DNA from: Oxyruncus cristatus
Lineage: Eukaryota > Chordata > Aves > Passeriformes > Cotingidae
DNA length: 64,000 nucleotides
NCBI GenBank assembly: GCA_013399855.1
Contig: VXAY01002210.1
Coordinates: 503,437 to 567,436 of the forward strand
Direction: 5' to 3'
Each line of letters starts with the position of its first letter. The stretch's first letter is position 1. A program made the position numbers and the translations under genes. The notes below the pieces were generated by a model, which saw only the letters and a program-made list of their open reading frames with translations, did no database searches and had not been told where the DNA came from. Positions 33,334 through 43,812 of this stretch are shown here, piece by piece.

Positions 33334-34418
33334 AATCCCATTTCCCAACTCTGGCAAATTTAATGGATTTACAGGTTCCTTTCCCCGCCAGTTGCTGTAT
33401 TCCCCACGCAGCCCAAGCCAGGCTGTGAGGGTGTTGCTCAGAAGGCACTGGTATCCCTTAAGCTTCCTCTTTCGCCACTCCCCATGTTCCTGCTCCAAGG
33501 CTGGCCAGGTGGACCTTCCCCACATCCACAGTCTGAGGCTGCAGGTCTTGGTGATCCAAACCCCACCTGAATTCCATGAACCAGCCTCTGGATTAAACCC
33601 CCTGGGGCCTGTGACTGAACAGGTACGAAGGCAGGAAACTCCAAGCAATCCTCACGTGAGAGCTCCTGCCTGTTCCTGCAGCCATGTGAGCTTTCAACCC
33701 CATCCAAACCACGCCACAACCACTTCAAATCCACGGGCCGTGAAAGGTTGAACTGTAAAATTGCAATTAGAGCAGACAATTAGCAGGTGACCATGTGCTT
33801 CCTCAAAGATGGAGATGTCAAACAGAGCACTTGGGAAAAAAAAAATAAGAAGAAAAAAATAAAAGGGGAAGAACCCCTGAGTGTTCATTCATTTGCATTT
33901 AGATGGATATTTAAGCTTGTACTATTAACAATGGATTTTTGATTTATTAATCCCAGCCCCTCTGAGTGACTGTGAGATTTGTGGGTGGCACCTCTCCATC
34001 TCTTTTCTCTTCCTCTTGGCCCCCAACTCCTCATGTCACGAAACAAGAGGGGAGAAGATCAAGGGACTAATTTCTGTTGTGTTGGGTGCTGCAAGTGTGA
34101 TTAATGAGCTGAGCACTGGCTGGGTAAATTGAAAGCTGAAATCAGAGAATGATTTGGGATTCTCTGGCTCTCCTCCAAAGGTATTATTCATCTGGAGTAA
34201 TTATTAGCTGGTTAGTCCTTGTGAAGTGAATACCCAGGCAGGATCCAACCTCCTACTCCTTTTTTCTCGTGGTGGAACAAGACACAGGGAGCTGATAGAT
34301 CATCCGTGTGCTTCCATGTTCTTGTGCATCACCACATTTGTGTTTCTCGCCTGCCTTGCTCTGGTGCACGACAGGGATGTCCTGTGGCAAAGGGAACAGA
34401 GAGACGGTTGCCCAGGTT

Positions 34419-34437
34419 TGGTGGTGGTGGTGGTGGC
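34419..34437. repeat. (GGT)n microsatellite
   Basis: About six GGT triplets. Confidence 0.85.
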
Positions 34438-34454
34438 AGCATCACTTCATGTCT

Positions 34455-34568
34455 CTTTACAGCTCCCTGAAAGTAGCAAGGCAAGGGTTGGTCTCTTCTC
34501 CCAGGTAACAGGAGACAGGATGAGAGGAAATGGCCTCAAGTTGCACCAGTGGAGGTTTAGATTTTATA
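34455..34568 (+). repeat. Older CR1, left part, split by a nested CR1
   Basis: AGGGTTGGTCTCTTCTCCCAGG, then AGGATGAGAGGAAATGGCC and CACCAGTGGAGGTTTAGATT. It stops at GATTTTATA. Its continuation (TATTAGGAAGAATTCC...) resumes at 34969, after the inserted element. Confidence 0.88.
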
Positions 34569-34968
34569 GCAGGTCCAGAGAAGAGCAACCAGGCTGGGGA
34601 AGGGACTTGAGCACAAGTCCTATGAGGAGAGGCTGAGGGAGCTGGGGTTGTTCAGCCTGTAGAAGGGAAGGCTCAGGGGAGACCTCATCGCTCTCTACAA
34701 CTATCTGAGAGGAGGTTGTAGCCAGGTGGGGGTTGGTCTCTTCTCCCAGGCAACCAACAGGAAGACAGGAGGGCATGGCCTTAAGCTGTGCCAGGGGAGG
34801 TTTAGGTTAGATATCAGAAAGAAATTCTTTNNNNNNNNNNNNNTTCAAGACGAGGCTGGACGTGGCACTGAGTGCCATAGTCTGGTAACCACGGTGGTGT
34901 TGGGTCAAGGGTTGGACTTGATGATCTCAGAGGTCCTTTCCAACCTATCTGATTCTATGATTCTATGA
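34569..34968 (+). repeat. Younger CR1 inserted into an older CR1 (contains N gap 34831-34843)
   Basis: Runs from CAGGTCCAGAGAAGAGCAAC through GAGGAGAGGCTGAGGGAGC and TGCCAGGGGAGGTTTAGGTT to GGACTTGATGATCTCAGAGG and a full TGATTCTATGATTCTATGA tail. Thirteen N replace the part between GAAATTCTTT and TTCAAGACGAGG, where a related copy (50551-50812) has about 69 bp. Confidence 0.92.
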
Positions 34969-35075
34969 TATTAGGAAGAATTCCTTTACTGAAAGGGTGG
35001 TCAGGCATTGGAACAGGTGGCCCAGGGAAGTGGTGGAGTGTCCATCCCTGGAAGTGTTCAAAAGATTGGTGTTCT
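34969..35075 (+). repeat. Older CR1, right part
   Basis: TATTAGGAAGAATTCCTTTA, GGAACAGGTGGCCCAGGGAA and CATCCCTGGAAGTGTTCAAA continue the element interrupted at 34568. It ends abruptly where the next CR1 begins. Confidence 0.88.
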
Positions 35076-35079
35076 TTGA

Positions 35080-35358
35080 GCCTGGTGGTAGGACAAGGGG
35101 GGATGGTTTCTAACTGAAAGAAAATAGGTTTAGATTGGATATTAGGAAGAAATTCTTCTCTGTGAGGATGGTGTGGGAACCCTGGCACAGGTTGCCCAGA
35201 GAAGCTGTGGCTGCCTCAGCCCTGGAAGTGTCCAAGGCCAGGTTGGACAGGGCTCTGAGCAACCTGGGCTAGTGGAAGGTGTCCCTGCCTGTGGCAGGGG
35301 ATTGGAACAAGATGATGTAAAAGGTCCCTTCCAACCCAAACCGTTCCATGATTCTATG
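35080..35358 (+). repeat. CR1 LINE 3' end (CATGGCAGGG type)
   Basis: TAGGACAAGGGGGGATGG, GATATTAGGAAGAAATTCTTC, CTGCCTGTGGCAGGGGATTG and CCATGATTCTATGA. It is a different subfamily from the preceding two pieces. Confidence 0.94.
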
Positions 35359-36686
35359 AAATGTCTGGAGAGACAACATGAGATCAGTCAGGGAATGCTT
35401 GTTCTTAGAGGATCTGCCTGGCTCCACCAACCAACTATTGTCTGCTCCTCTGTCTCCAAGTGGATCATTATAATATCTAGGCATTATAACTGATTTTAAG
35501 AGGCCTCCCAAACCTTCAAAAATAATTGCATAAAAGCTTATTGCTCTATTGGAAGAGAAAGTGCCTCAGGAATCTGTGGTTTTCATTCAAGGACACTCTT
35601 AACTTCCCTTGGGAAAGATCATCTATTCCAGTAATTAAAACCTTTAACCTGTCTGAGAAATTCTGACTTTGCTGTTTAGGAAGGTGACACAGCACAGCAA
35701 GGTTGGGCATGGAGAACAAAGCCAACAGTACCTCTGCTTGCAGGGCAAGGCTAAACTACTTGGAAACTTAGAGAATCCTAAAATAATGCTGAGAACAGCT
35801 CTGCTCATGGGCTCTTTTCAAGCAGGGACTGCTTGGGGTGTAGGGTGTGTGTTGGTCCTTCCAGAGGATGGTTTATAGGCTGTGTGGATCAACAGCTGGC
35901 AGGGCTGGAGATGATCACACAGAGTTACAATCCACAGGGAATGCTCTGCAGAGTCAAGAGCGGGGTGGGGGGGGGATGGTTATTGTTTGTTTGATTTGTC
36001 TGGAACAAGTCAAAGAAACCCAAAAAAACATCCCAGAAGGAGCTATTGCCTGTCAGGCACCATAATTTTTCCGTAAGGTAGTTGTGCTCTTTGGGGTGTT
36101 TATGGTCCCATGAGTCTTGCAGTGCAGCTGCTTTGCCTGGAATTCCTGTTTTCAGGATGTCTGATCTGCAGAATGCAAAGCTGTCTGAATTCCTGGCAGG
36201 AATTTCCTGACAGGAAAGTCATTACAAGGCAGCAGGAGGAGCAGCAAACACCAGGAGCTCCATGGGCTTCTCCCTAATTGCTGAAAGCCTCTGATGCACT
36301 GGGTGAAGAATAAGGCAGGAAGGGTTTTTTTTCCTGGGTTTTTGGGGCTTTATTGTGATCCCAGTCTTGCTGGTCTCCACCTGGTTTCCTTTGGAGGGAA
36401 TGTACAGGTCCCTTTCTTCCCCTACCACCAGAACAGTGTCACACAGGATTTATCTTATCTACAACATCCCATGGACACGTTTTGCTCGTCACATCAGTTA
36501 ATTCATCTCTCAGTGCCTGTCTTTTGAAGAAAAGCTTTCTGTAGTCAAGAAACAGCTTCCTTCTCCCCCTGTCCGTCACCCAGCACATTATTGACCCTGC
36601 CAGAGCTGTAGATCAGGCAGTAACTCAGCTTGTCTGTGCTGGCAGAGATAAATGAGTCCCCCCACATACAGACAGGAAGGGAAACA

Positions 36687-37208
36687 CAGAAGCAGAGAAT
36701 GGTTTGGGTTGGTACAGACCTCAAAGATCATCTTATTCCCCCCTCCTGCCATGGGCAGGGACATCTTCCACTATCCCAGGTTGCTCCAAGCCTCATCCAA
36801 CCTGACCCTGAACACTTCCAGGGATGAGTCAGCCACAGCTTCTCTGAGCAACCTGTGCCAGGACCTCCCCACCCTCACAGGGAAGAATTTCTTCCTAATA
36901 TCTAATCTAAATCTACTCTCTTCCAGTTTAAAGCCATTCCCCCTTGTCCTGTCCCTCCATCCCTTGTCCCAAGTCCCTCTCCAGCTCTCCTGGAGCCCCT
37001 TTAGGCCCTGCAAGGGGCTCTCAGGTCTCCCTGGAGCCTTCTCTTCTCCAGGGGAACCCCCCCAGCTCTCCCAGCCTGGCTCTAGAGCAGAGGGGCTCCA
37101 GCCTTGTGATCATCTTCATGGCCACCTCTGGACTTGCTCCAGCAGCTCCACATCCTTCTTGTGTTTTGTGTTCCAGAGGTGGATGCAGAACTCCAGGTGC
37201 TCTCCCCT
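36687..37208 (-). repeat. CR1 LINE 3' end, antisense, long (about 520 bp)
   Basis: Complement of a CR1 3' UTR reaching far 5': TGCCATGGGCAGGGACATC, GGAAGAATTTCTTCCTAATA, CCCCTTGTCCTGTCCCTCC, CTCCAGCTCTCCTGGAGCCC and GAGGGGCTCCAGCCTTGTGA, then GTGTTCCAGAGGTGGATGCA. Confidence 0.95.
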
Positions 37209-38646
37209 TTGGACCTAATAATGACGTGTTACGTATTAATTATATGTTATGTTTTTACTGCTGTGGGGGAGCAGCACTGCCAGTGGCATGCCCTCCATGT
37301 GATCCCATGTAGGGTGTCTGTGCTGGTGTTTCCCGGTCCCCCTGTTCCAGCTCCGTTGCCCTTAATCAGTTTTTATTCCCCACATCTTAACTTTCGGCTC
37401 CAGCTGCAAATCCTGCCTTTCCCAACTGTTCCTGGGGATGTACTGAGGGGATGTCTGTGAGAGAGAAGAGCACTGTGCCTGTGCAGCCTGGCTACACAGG
37501 GGCATGCAGGGAGGTTAATCTGAATATTCCCATTAGTTCCCCTGTGTTAAACCCAGTTAAAAGTATCCCTTAATTCAGCCTGTCTGACTGCACTCACAGT
37601 GTGCAACCAGGCAGATGGAATTACGGTCCCAGGAGCCTTTTTTTAGCCCTGGATGAGAGCAGACAAGACAGGGCAATGCAGTGAAACCCTGTCACACCTC
37701 CAGAGCCTGAGGATTTATCCCTGCTCAGCCTGGGGCTGATGGAAGCACCAAGAAGAACAGCTTCCAGGGAGCTGTTTTTTTCAGGCATCTGCCTTATTCC
37801 AAGGACACTTTTTCCTGGAAATAGCTTGCCACCTGGACTTCCAGGTGTTGCAGGAAAGAGGTGGTGGATTCTGTTGGCAGAAAGCAGCTGGCACAAGGTA
37901 CCAGCAAGGCACAGGGCTGTGTCCATCCCTGTTTGGGAGAGGAGTCAGACTTGTTTGCCCTTTGCTGAGCTGCTCCACAGCATCCAACACAGTCCATGGG
38001 ATTGGGAAAGCAGGTGCTGGCTGATTCTCCTGTGCCTCTCACAGCACAGGATGCAGGAGAAGCTGAGCAGCACAAAACAGGGCTTCTGCTGCCTGCCAAC
38101 AGAGCGTGGGTAATGGCTTCTGACAGAAGGGAGAGGGAGAGAGGAGAGAGGATTCAGAGGCTCTGAATCAAATGGTCCCTTGCTTCCCTAGTAGGAGGGT
38201 CAGGAATACAGAGGGAATAAGTGAATTCCCTTTCCAGAACTGGCAGGAGCCAGACACTGACACCTGGAGGATGCTCCCACTGGGAAGGGGCTTTGGGTTC
38301 AGTGGTGTGATTCCCAGCCTCATCTCAGGGCTGAATGTGAGCGGTGAGCTGGAGCCTCGTGGGGTTCAGGATGGTTTGTGAGTTCACGTGTGACTGTGCA
38401 ATGTATTCACATAAAAAAATATACGTGCAGGGGTATAAATAGGTGAAGGTTTGGGAAGAAGTGAGTGCTGGTGGCCAAGTGTGAGAAAGGACATGTGTGA
38501 CTGTGTTTCTGGGCACAGTCGGGGCTGCAGAGTGTTTGGTGGGGTGTCAGTGTGGGTGTGAGCACAGGGGATGGCTGCAGGTGTCTGTAGGTGCAAGGCA
38601 TTATTGGTGTACATGTTTATATATGTGTATGTGCTTGCTTTTGGGC

Positions 38647-39113
38647 CCCTCACTACAGGAAAGACATCGAGGTGCTGGAGCATGTCCAGAGAAGGGCAGT
38701 GGAGCTGGGGAAGGGTCTGGAGTGGCTGAGGGAGCTGTGGAAGTTCTGCTTGGAGAAAAGGAGACTCAGGGAGGACCTCCTTGCTCTCTAAAACTGCCTG
38801 TCAGGAGATTGGAGCCAGATGGGGGTCAGGCTCTTCTCCCAAGTAGCAAGAGATGGGACAAGAGGAAACAGCCTCACCTTACACCAGGAGAGGTTTAGAT
38901 TGGATATTAGGGAAAATTGCTACATGGAAAGGGTTTGTAAAACATTGGAATGGGCTGCCCAGGGAGCTGGTTGAGTCTCCATCCCTGAAGGTGTTTAAAA
39001 GACGTGTAGATGTGGCATTTGGGGACATGGTTTAGTGGTGGCCTTGGCAGTGCTGGGTTAACAGTCGGACTTGATCTTGGAGGTCTCTTCCCACCTAAAT
39101 GATCCTATGATCC
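38647..39113 (+). repeat. CR1 LINE 3' end (GGACATGGTTTAGTGG type)
   Basis: GACATCGAGGTGCTGGAGCA, GTCCAGAGAAGGGCAGTGG, AGGAGAGGTTTAGATTGG, GGCTGCCCAGGGAGCTGGTT, GACATGGTTTAGTGGTGGCC and a short TGATCCTATGATC tail. Confidence 0.95.
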
Positions 39114-39287
39114 CCAGTTATGTGTACATATTTGTGTGTGGACACCACAGAAGCACAAGTTGATGTGACAATGCACACAAGGACCCAGGTGAGGCTGTCA
39201 ATCCAGCCCATACTCCACCAGTGCCAGGGCTGTACAGCCAGAAGTGCACAATACATGTTTAAATGCTTGTAGGAGCTACAAGGTGCT

Positions 39288-39316
39288 TGTGTGTTTGTGT
39301 GTGTTTGTGTGTGAGG
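39288..39316. repeat. (GT)n-rich microsatellite
   Basis: GTGTGTTTGTGTGTGTTTGTGTGTG. Confidence 0.88.
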
Positions 39317-40181
39317 GTGATGAGCACACACAAACCTCTGACTCGTGTTCCCTGCATCCCTGCCTGCTGTCCTGAAGCCACCTGCCACGGACACACCAGG
39401 CAGCTCCAACCTGAATTCCCAGCTTGCCTGAAGGGACACCAGGCTGAGACTGCAGTAACACAGCACAGGCTTCTGAATGTGCTAGTGGAGGGCTTTGATT
39501 CACAGCTCCAAGCCTTTAAGTGTGGGGATAAAAAAGGAGGTTGGGGAAATTTGAAGCCTACACTTGGTGTGCTCGAACTCAACAGCCAACAGGGTGCAGC
39601 TTTGAGGCAACTTCAGGGCAGGCTCAGGTGCACAGAGGAGAGACAAAGACTCGCACTGAAGAACACTCAACACCCTCTGTGTATTAAATTCAGTGTGGAG
39701 TCACTTTATCTCCATGTACTTCTTTGCTGGATTGATTTTATTCTCCCTTTATCAGCACAAGGAAGGCTCTCTGATTCCAGAGCAGGGCTTCCCAAATGGT
39801 TCTGCCTCTAAACCTGCAGATCTTACTGGGTCTGCCGCCTCTAAAGCATTGCTTGGCTTTGCTGGAAGCTGCAGAGCAGCCTGTGCCTGATGTGAGGAAG
39901 GTGGATCCCAGGTATCTCAGGGGCAGGGTTGTCCAAAGCCCAGCCCATCATCAGGTAGATGCTCGAGAAGGTTTATATCCCACGTGTCTCTGATAAGAAC
40001 ACAAGAAGAAGTTTCTTCATCAGGCTTCTTTGCTCAACTTCCTTGCAAGACTGAGGCAAGCTCAGGTGAACTTCTTAAAATGCCTCAGTTTTGAACAAAT
40101 CCATCAACTCTACCAGCAGGCAAGCCAGAAACACAGCATTTTCATACCCACCATATGCCCAATATTGCTCAAATTTCATCA

Positions 40182-40409
40182 TAGGGTCATAGAATGGTTA
40201 GAGTTGGAAAGGGCCTTCAAGATCATCTAATTCCAACCGATTCCAACCAATTCCCTGCCATGGGCAGGAACCCCTTCCACTAGACAGGTTGCTCAGAGCT
40301 CCATCCAGCCTGGCCTTGAACACTTCCAGGGATGGGGCAGCCACAGTTCTCTGGGCAACCTGTGCCTCCCCACCCTCACAGGGAAGAATTTCTTCTTAAT
40401 ATGTAATTT
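40182..40409 (-). repeat. CR1 LINE 3' end, antisense
   Basis: TAGGGTCATAGAATGGTTAG, a doubled ATTCCAACC phrase, CCATGGGCAGGAACCCCTTC and GGAAGAATTTCTTCTTAATA. Confidence 0.94.
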
Positions 40410-40527
40410 TATCTGTCTTTTCCCATTCCAGTCCCAGATACCTCACAGAGCTCTCACTCTCATGGTAAGGAGCCCATGGGAGATGGGCAGGGTGCAGAGA
40501 CAGGTTTATGAGTTCATTCACTGCTGA

Positions 40528-40600
40528 AAGATGATGGACAAGGTAGGATGGACAAGGTAGGATGGACTGGTAGGATTGTGGACAGGGTAGGACTGATGGA
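40528..40600. repeat. Short tandem repeat, GGTAGGATGGAC unit
   Basis: GATGGACAAGGTAG recurs three times, then degenerate copies (GGACTGGTAGGATTGTGGAC, AGGGTAGGACTGATGG). Confidence 0.85.
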
Positions 40601-41225
40601 TGTGGTGGAAAAGTGCTGAGAACTGGCTCGCCGTGAATAAGGATGGGGAAAGTTTGCCCATGTTTTTAAAGAGGAGAAAAGGACTTGTGCTCATTTTCAC
40701 CTGACTGCTTGTGCACTGCACTAGAAGATGAAGTGTTCTGCTGGAACTGCAGAGAAAGGAGGACACAGTGCCTGGGATACAGCCCTTGTCTAATGATGAA
40801 CTTTCTGTGTGTCTGGGCAAATCAGTGTAAGCTTTGTGCCTCAGTTTTCCCCGAGCCTCCTGCACTAATGGCATCAGACAGCTCTTCTAAATGCCATGGA
40901 ATCCAGGAGCCAGGAGCTCCTTTAAGGGGTAGTAAGAGGCAGGAATAAGTATTCTTATTTATCACTGAGAACTGGTTACCTAAAGGGGACCAATGATGGT
41001 TGAACTGGTCACCCAAGCCAGAGGAGCTCACACTGTGTCAGCTCTGCCCGTCTACTCAGTCCTGCGAGCAGCAGCAAGTGTTCCCACGGGAATTTTAGTG
41101 TTCAGGAGGTGGAAGGAGACTAGGAAGGCTCAGGACAATCACAGTGAGCACTGAGGGCGGGAGATACCAGCCTGTGCATCCCACTGCCTGAGCTCAGGGT
41201 GGTCTCTCAGCCATGTGGCAGAGGA

Positions 41226-41374
41226 TGTTAGCAAATGCAGGGAGCAGCCAGAGGAGGATTAGCAAAGGAAAGGAGCACCCAGAGGAGGATTAGCAAAGGG
41301 ATGGAGCACCCAGAGAAGGATTAGCAAAGAAAAGGAGAACCTAGATGAGGATTAGCAAAGGAATGAAGCACCAC
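41226..41374. repeat. Minisatellite, 31-bp unit, about 4-5 copies
   Basis: GATTAGCAAAGG occurs at 41257, 41288, 41319 and 41350, exactly 31 bp apart, each followed by AxGGAGCACCCAGAG-like sequence. A more diverged copy precedes (GTTAGCAAATGCAGGGAGC). Confidence 0.95.
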
Positions 41375-41875
41375 ACAACTCTGACAGCTGCTGGATTTGG
41401 AGCACAGCAGCTTCTCCCACCATAGGGAGAATGGGAAGAGCAGGGGCAGGCAGACCCACAGGGCTGAGCCCTCCTGGAAAGCCATGGGCAAAACTCTCCC
41501 CCCTGGGAGGACAGATCCTCTGTGCCCTGACCATTAGATTTATTTGGATGCACCTGAACCCTCAGCCAGGAGCTGCAGAGAGGAAAACACCTGACACAGC
41601 AAGGTTGGGAAGCCCAATTGCAGGGCCTGTAACGATTTCCAGACTTGTCAAGGCTCTTTCCGGGGCTTTGTAAATACTTTAATTCAATTACAGCATTGAC
41701 CCCTTGGAATGTGTGTGTGTTCATCTCCCAGAGCTGCCCCTGCCTTAGGCCAGAGCTGCCTCTCCAGGGGGTTTCATGCACATGTGGAAGGCTGGTGGGA
41801 TGGAAAGTCAGGCAGGGGAGTTGCTGCCTGTCTCTGAGGGGACAAATTCACCCTCTGCCAGAACCTGGTGCATGG

Positions 41876-42037
41876 CAGGGTGAGGGTGGCGAGGCCCTGG
41901 CACAGGCTGCCCAGAGAAACTGTGAATGTGCCATCCCTGGAAGTGTCCAAGGCCAGGCTGGACGGTGGTGGAAGGTGTCCCTGCCCACGTCAGGGGGATG
42001 GAACTGGATGATCTTTCAGGTCACTTCATTCTATCAG
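41876..42037 (+). repeat. CR1 LINE 3' end
   Basis: GAGGCCCTGGCACAGGCTGC, CCATCCCTGGAAGTGTCCAA and CCTGCCCACGTCAGGGGGAT. The GGAGCAACCTGG block is deleted and the tail is short. Confidence 0.92.
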
Positions 42038-43464
42038 GGCTGCTCAAAGCCTGACCCAGCAAGAGCCTCCATCTTCCCAGGGGGAATTCTGCTGGTTTGA
42101 GGAGAGTCTTTCTTGCTGCAATGGATGGAAGCACAGGAAGCAAAGTGGGTGGGAAGTGCATCATTTTCCCCAATTATTTTGGTGATGGGTTCAATCCATC
42201 CACCACCAACCAGGGAGACAAAAATGGAAAGGGTCATAATTGCCCTGGTGAGTGATGGGCTGTCCCCCAAAACTGAAGTGCTGCTGTTTGAGGGTGGGGA
42301 GGGAGAAACCAAAGCAGTGATTTATCCACCGTCACCGAGGATGAGCAGAGCTCAGCCACAATCAGTCCTCTGTCCTTTCTTATGGCTGTGCTGGTGTCTC
42401 TGAAGAAAATGAACTGTGTCCTGTACTGGGAGAACAGGAGCCCAGAGGAGGTGGCGATCCAGGACACTGCTGCACCTTTTTTAGCTGTGGTTATTATTTA
42501 TTTAATGATGGGTAGGGCTCATATGTTGAATCTTAAGGAATGCTGAGCAACCTTCAAACCTCAGCAAGGCTCCTGACAGCTTCAAGGGCATTCCATGGGA
42601 TTTGGCCCAGGGATTATCAATATGCAGATGATTTTTCACCCCTAATCTGAGGCTGGGGACTGAGCAAAGGGCTATTTGCAAAGGGCTGTTTGCATTCTTT
42701 TGGCTGTCACTGGGGTAACTGTGTCTTTAATCTTCCATACAAGCCCAAGTGAAAGCTGCAGGAATGTATCACTGCTGATGGGAAGTTTGCTGTGTTCAGG
42801 CAGAACCTTCCCAGGCCGTGTGTCCCCTGTGTTGGTCAAAACTGTGCTGGAGAGTTCCCTGACATTTAACAGTATGTTCCAAGGGCCTGTTTAGTTACTG
42901 GCAGTGATGAGTGAGGCAGAGAACTGCAATGCAAATTCCTGAAATCCAGGCAGCTTCAGGGAAAAGGTGTTTCTGGAGCTGCTGCTCCTGGAGCCACACC
43001 AGGAGAGCGGAGGGAGCTCCCTATGTCAAATATTGATGCAGGATCTGGGTCCTGGCTGGGAAAATCCTCCTTCAGCTGCAAAGTTTCCTGGAGGGAAGGG
43101 ATTTTTGATGCCAAAAAGCTAGAATTTACACACACCAGCACATGGGGAGCCAGCAGGAATGCAGGGATAGGGAAGGCTGTGGCACACACAGGGCTCTGCT
43201 GCAGCCCAGGAACCTTTGCAGTCATTAAAGTTGCATGATTAGTCCCAGCAGAGAATCTGCTGCTCATTCCCAAGAGAAACAGCTCAGAGTGAAGGGGGAG
43301 GTGGAAAGTGCTTTGACTGATATGCCTGGAACAGGGCAGGAAGGGGGGAATTGATTCCCAGGGGAGGAATCAACCTGCAGTTCAGAACTGGAATTGGCTC
43401 AGCACGATGGTGCAGACATACAGGAGACCCCCTGTGCCCACACAAGGAATGGTGTGGAGATGAG

Positions 43465-43510
43465 GGATGGGATGGCATGAGATGGAATGGGATGGCATGG
43501 GATGGAATGG
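43465..43510. repeat. GGATGG/GGAATG imperfect tandem repeat
   Basis: GGGATGGGATGGCATGAGATGG followed by GGAATGGGATGGCATGG units, leading straight into the AATAG array. Confidence 0.88.
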
Positions 43511-43610
43511 GATAGAATAGAATAGAATAGAATAGAATAGAATAGAATAGAATAGAATAGAATAGAATAGAATAGAATAGAATAGAATAGAATAGAATAG
43601 AATAGAATAG
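43511..43610. repeat. (AATAG)20 microsatellite at a CR1 tail
   Basis: Twenty consecutive pentamers, 100 bp, almost perfect (the first is GATAG). It abuts the 3' end of an antisense CR1 beginning at 43611. Confidence 0.96.
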
Positions 43611-43812
43611 GATTTTCAGCTGAAAGGGACTGACAGGATCATCTACTCCAACTGCCTGATCAATTCAGGGCTAGTCCAAAAGTTATTAAGGGCGTTTTCC
43701 AAATGCCTCTCAAACACTGATGGGCTTGGGACGTTGGCCACTTCTCTGGGAAGCCCATTCCATTGTTTGACCACCCTCTGTGTGAAGAAATGCTTCCTAA
43801 TATCCAGTCTGA
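43611..43812 (-). repeat. CR1 LINE 3' end, antisense, older subfamily
   Basis: TGAAAGGGACTGACAGGATC, CTCCAACTGCCTGATCAATT, CCACTTCTCTGGGAAGCCC, TTGACCACCCTCTGTGTGAA and TTCCTAATATCCAGTCTGAA. It is more diverged than the CATGGCAGGG copies. Confidence 0.85.
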
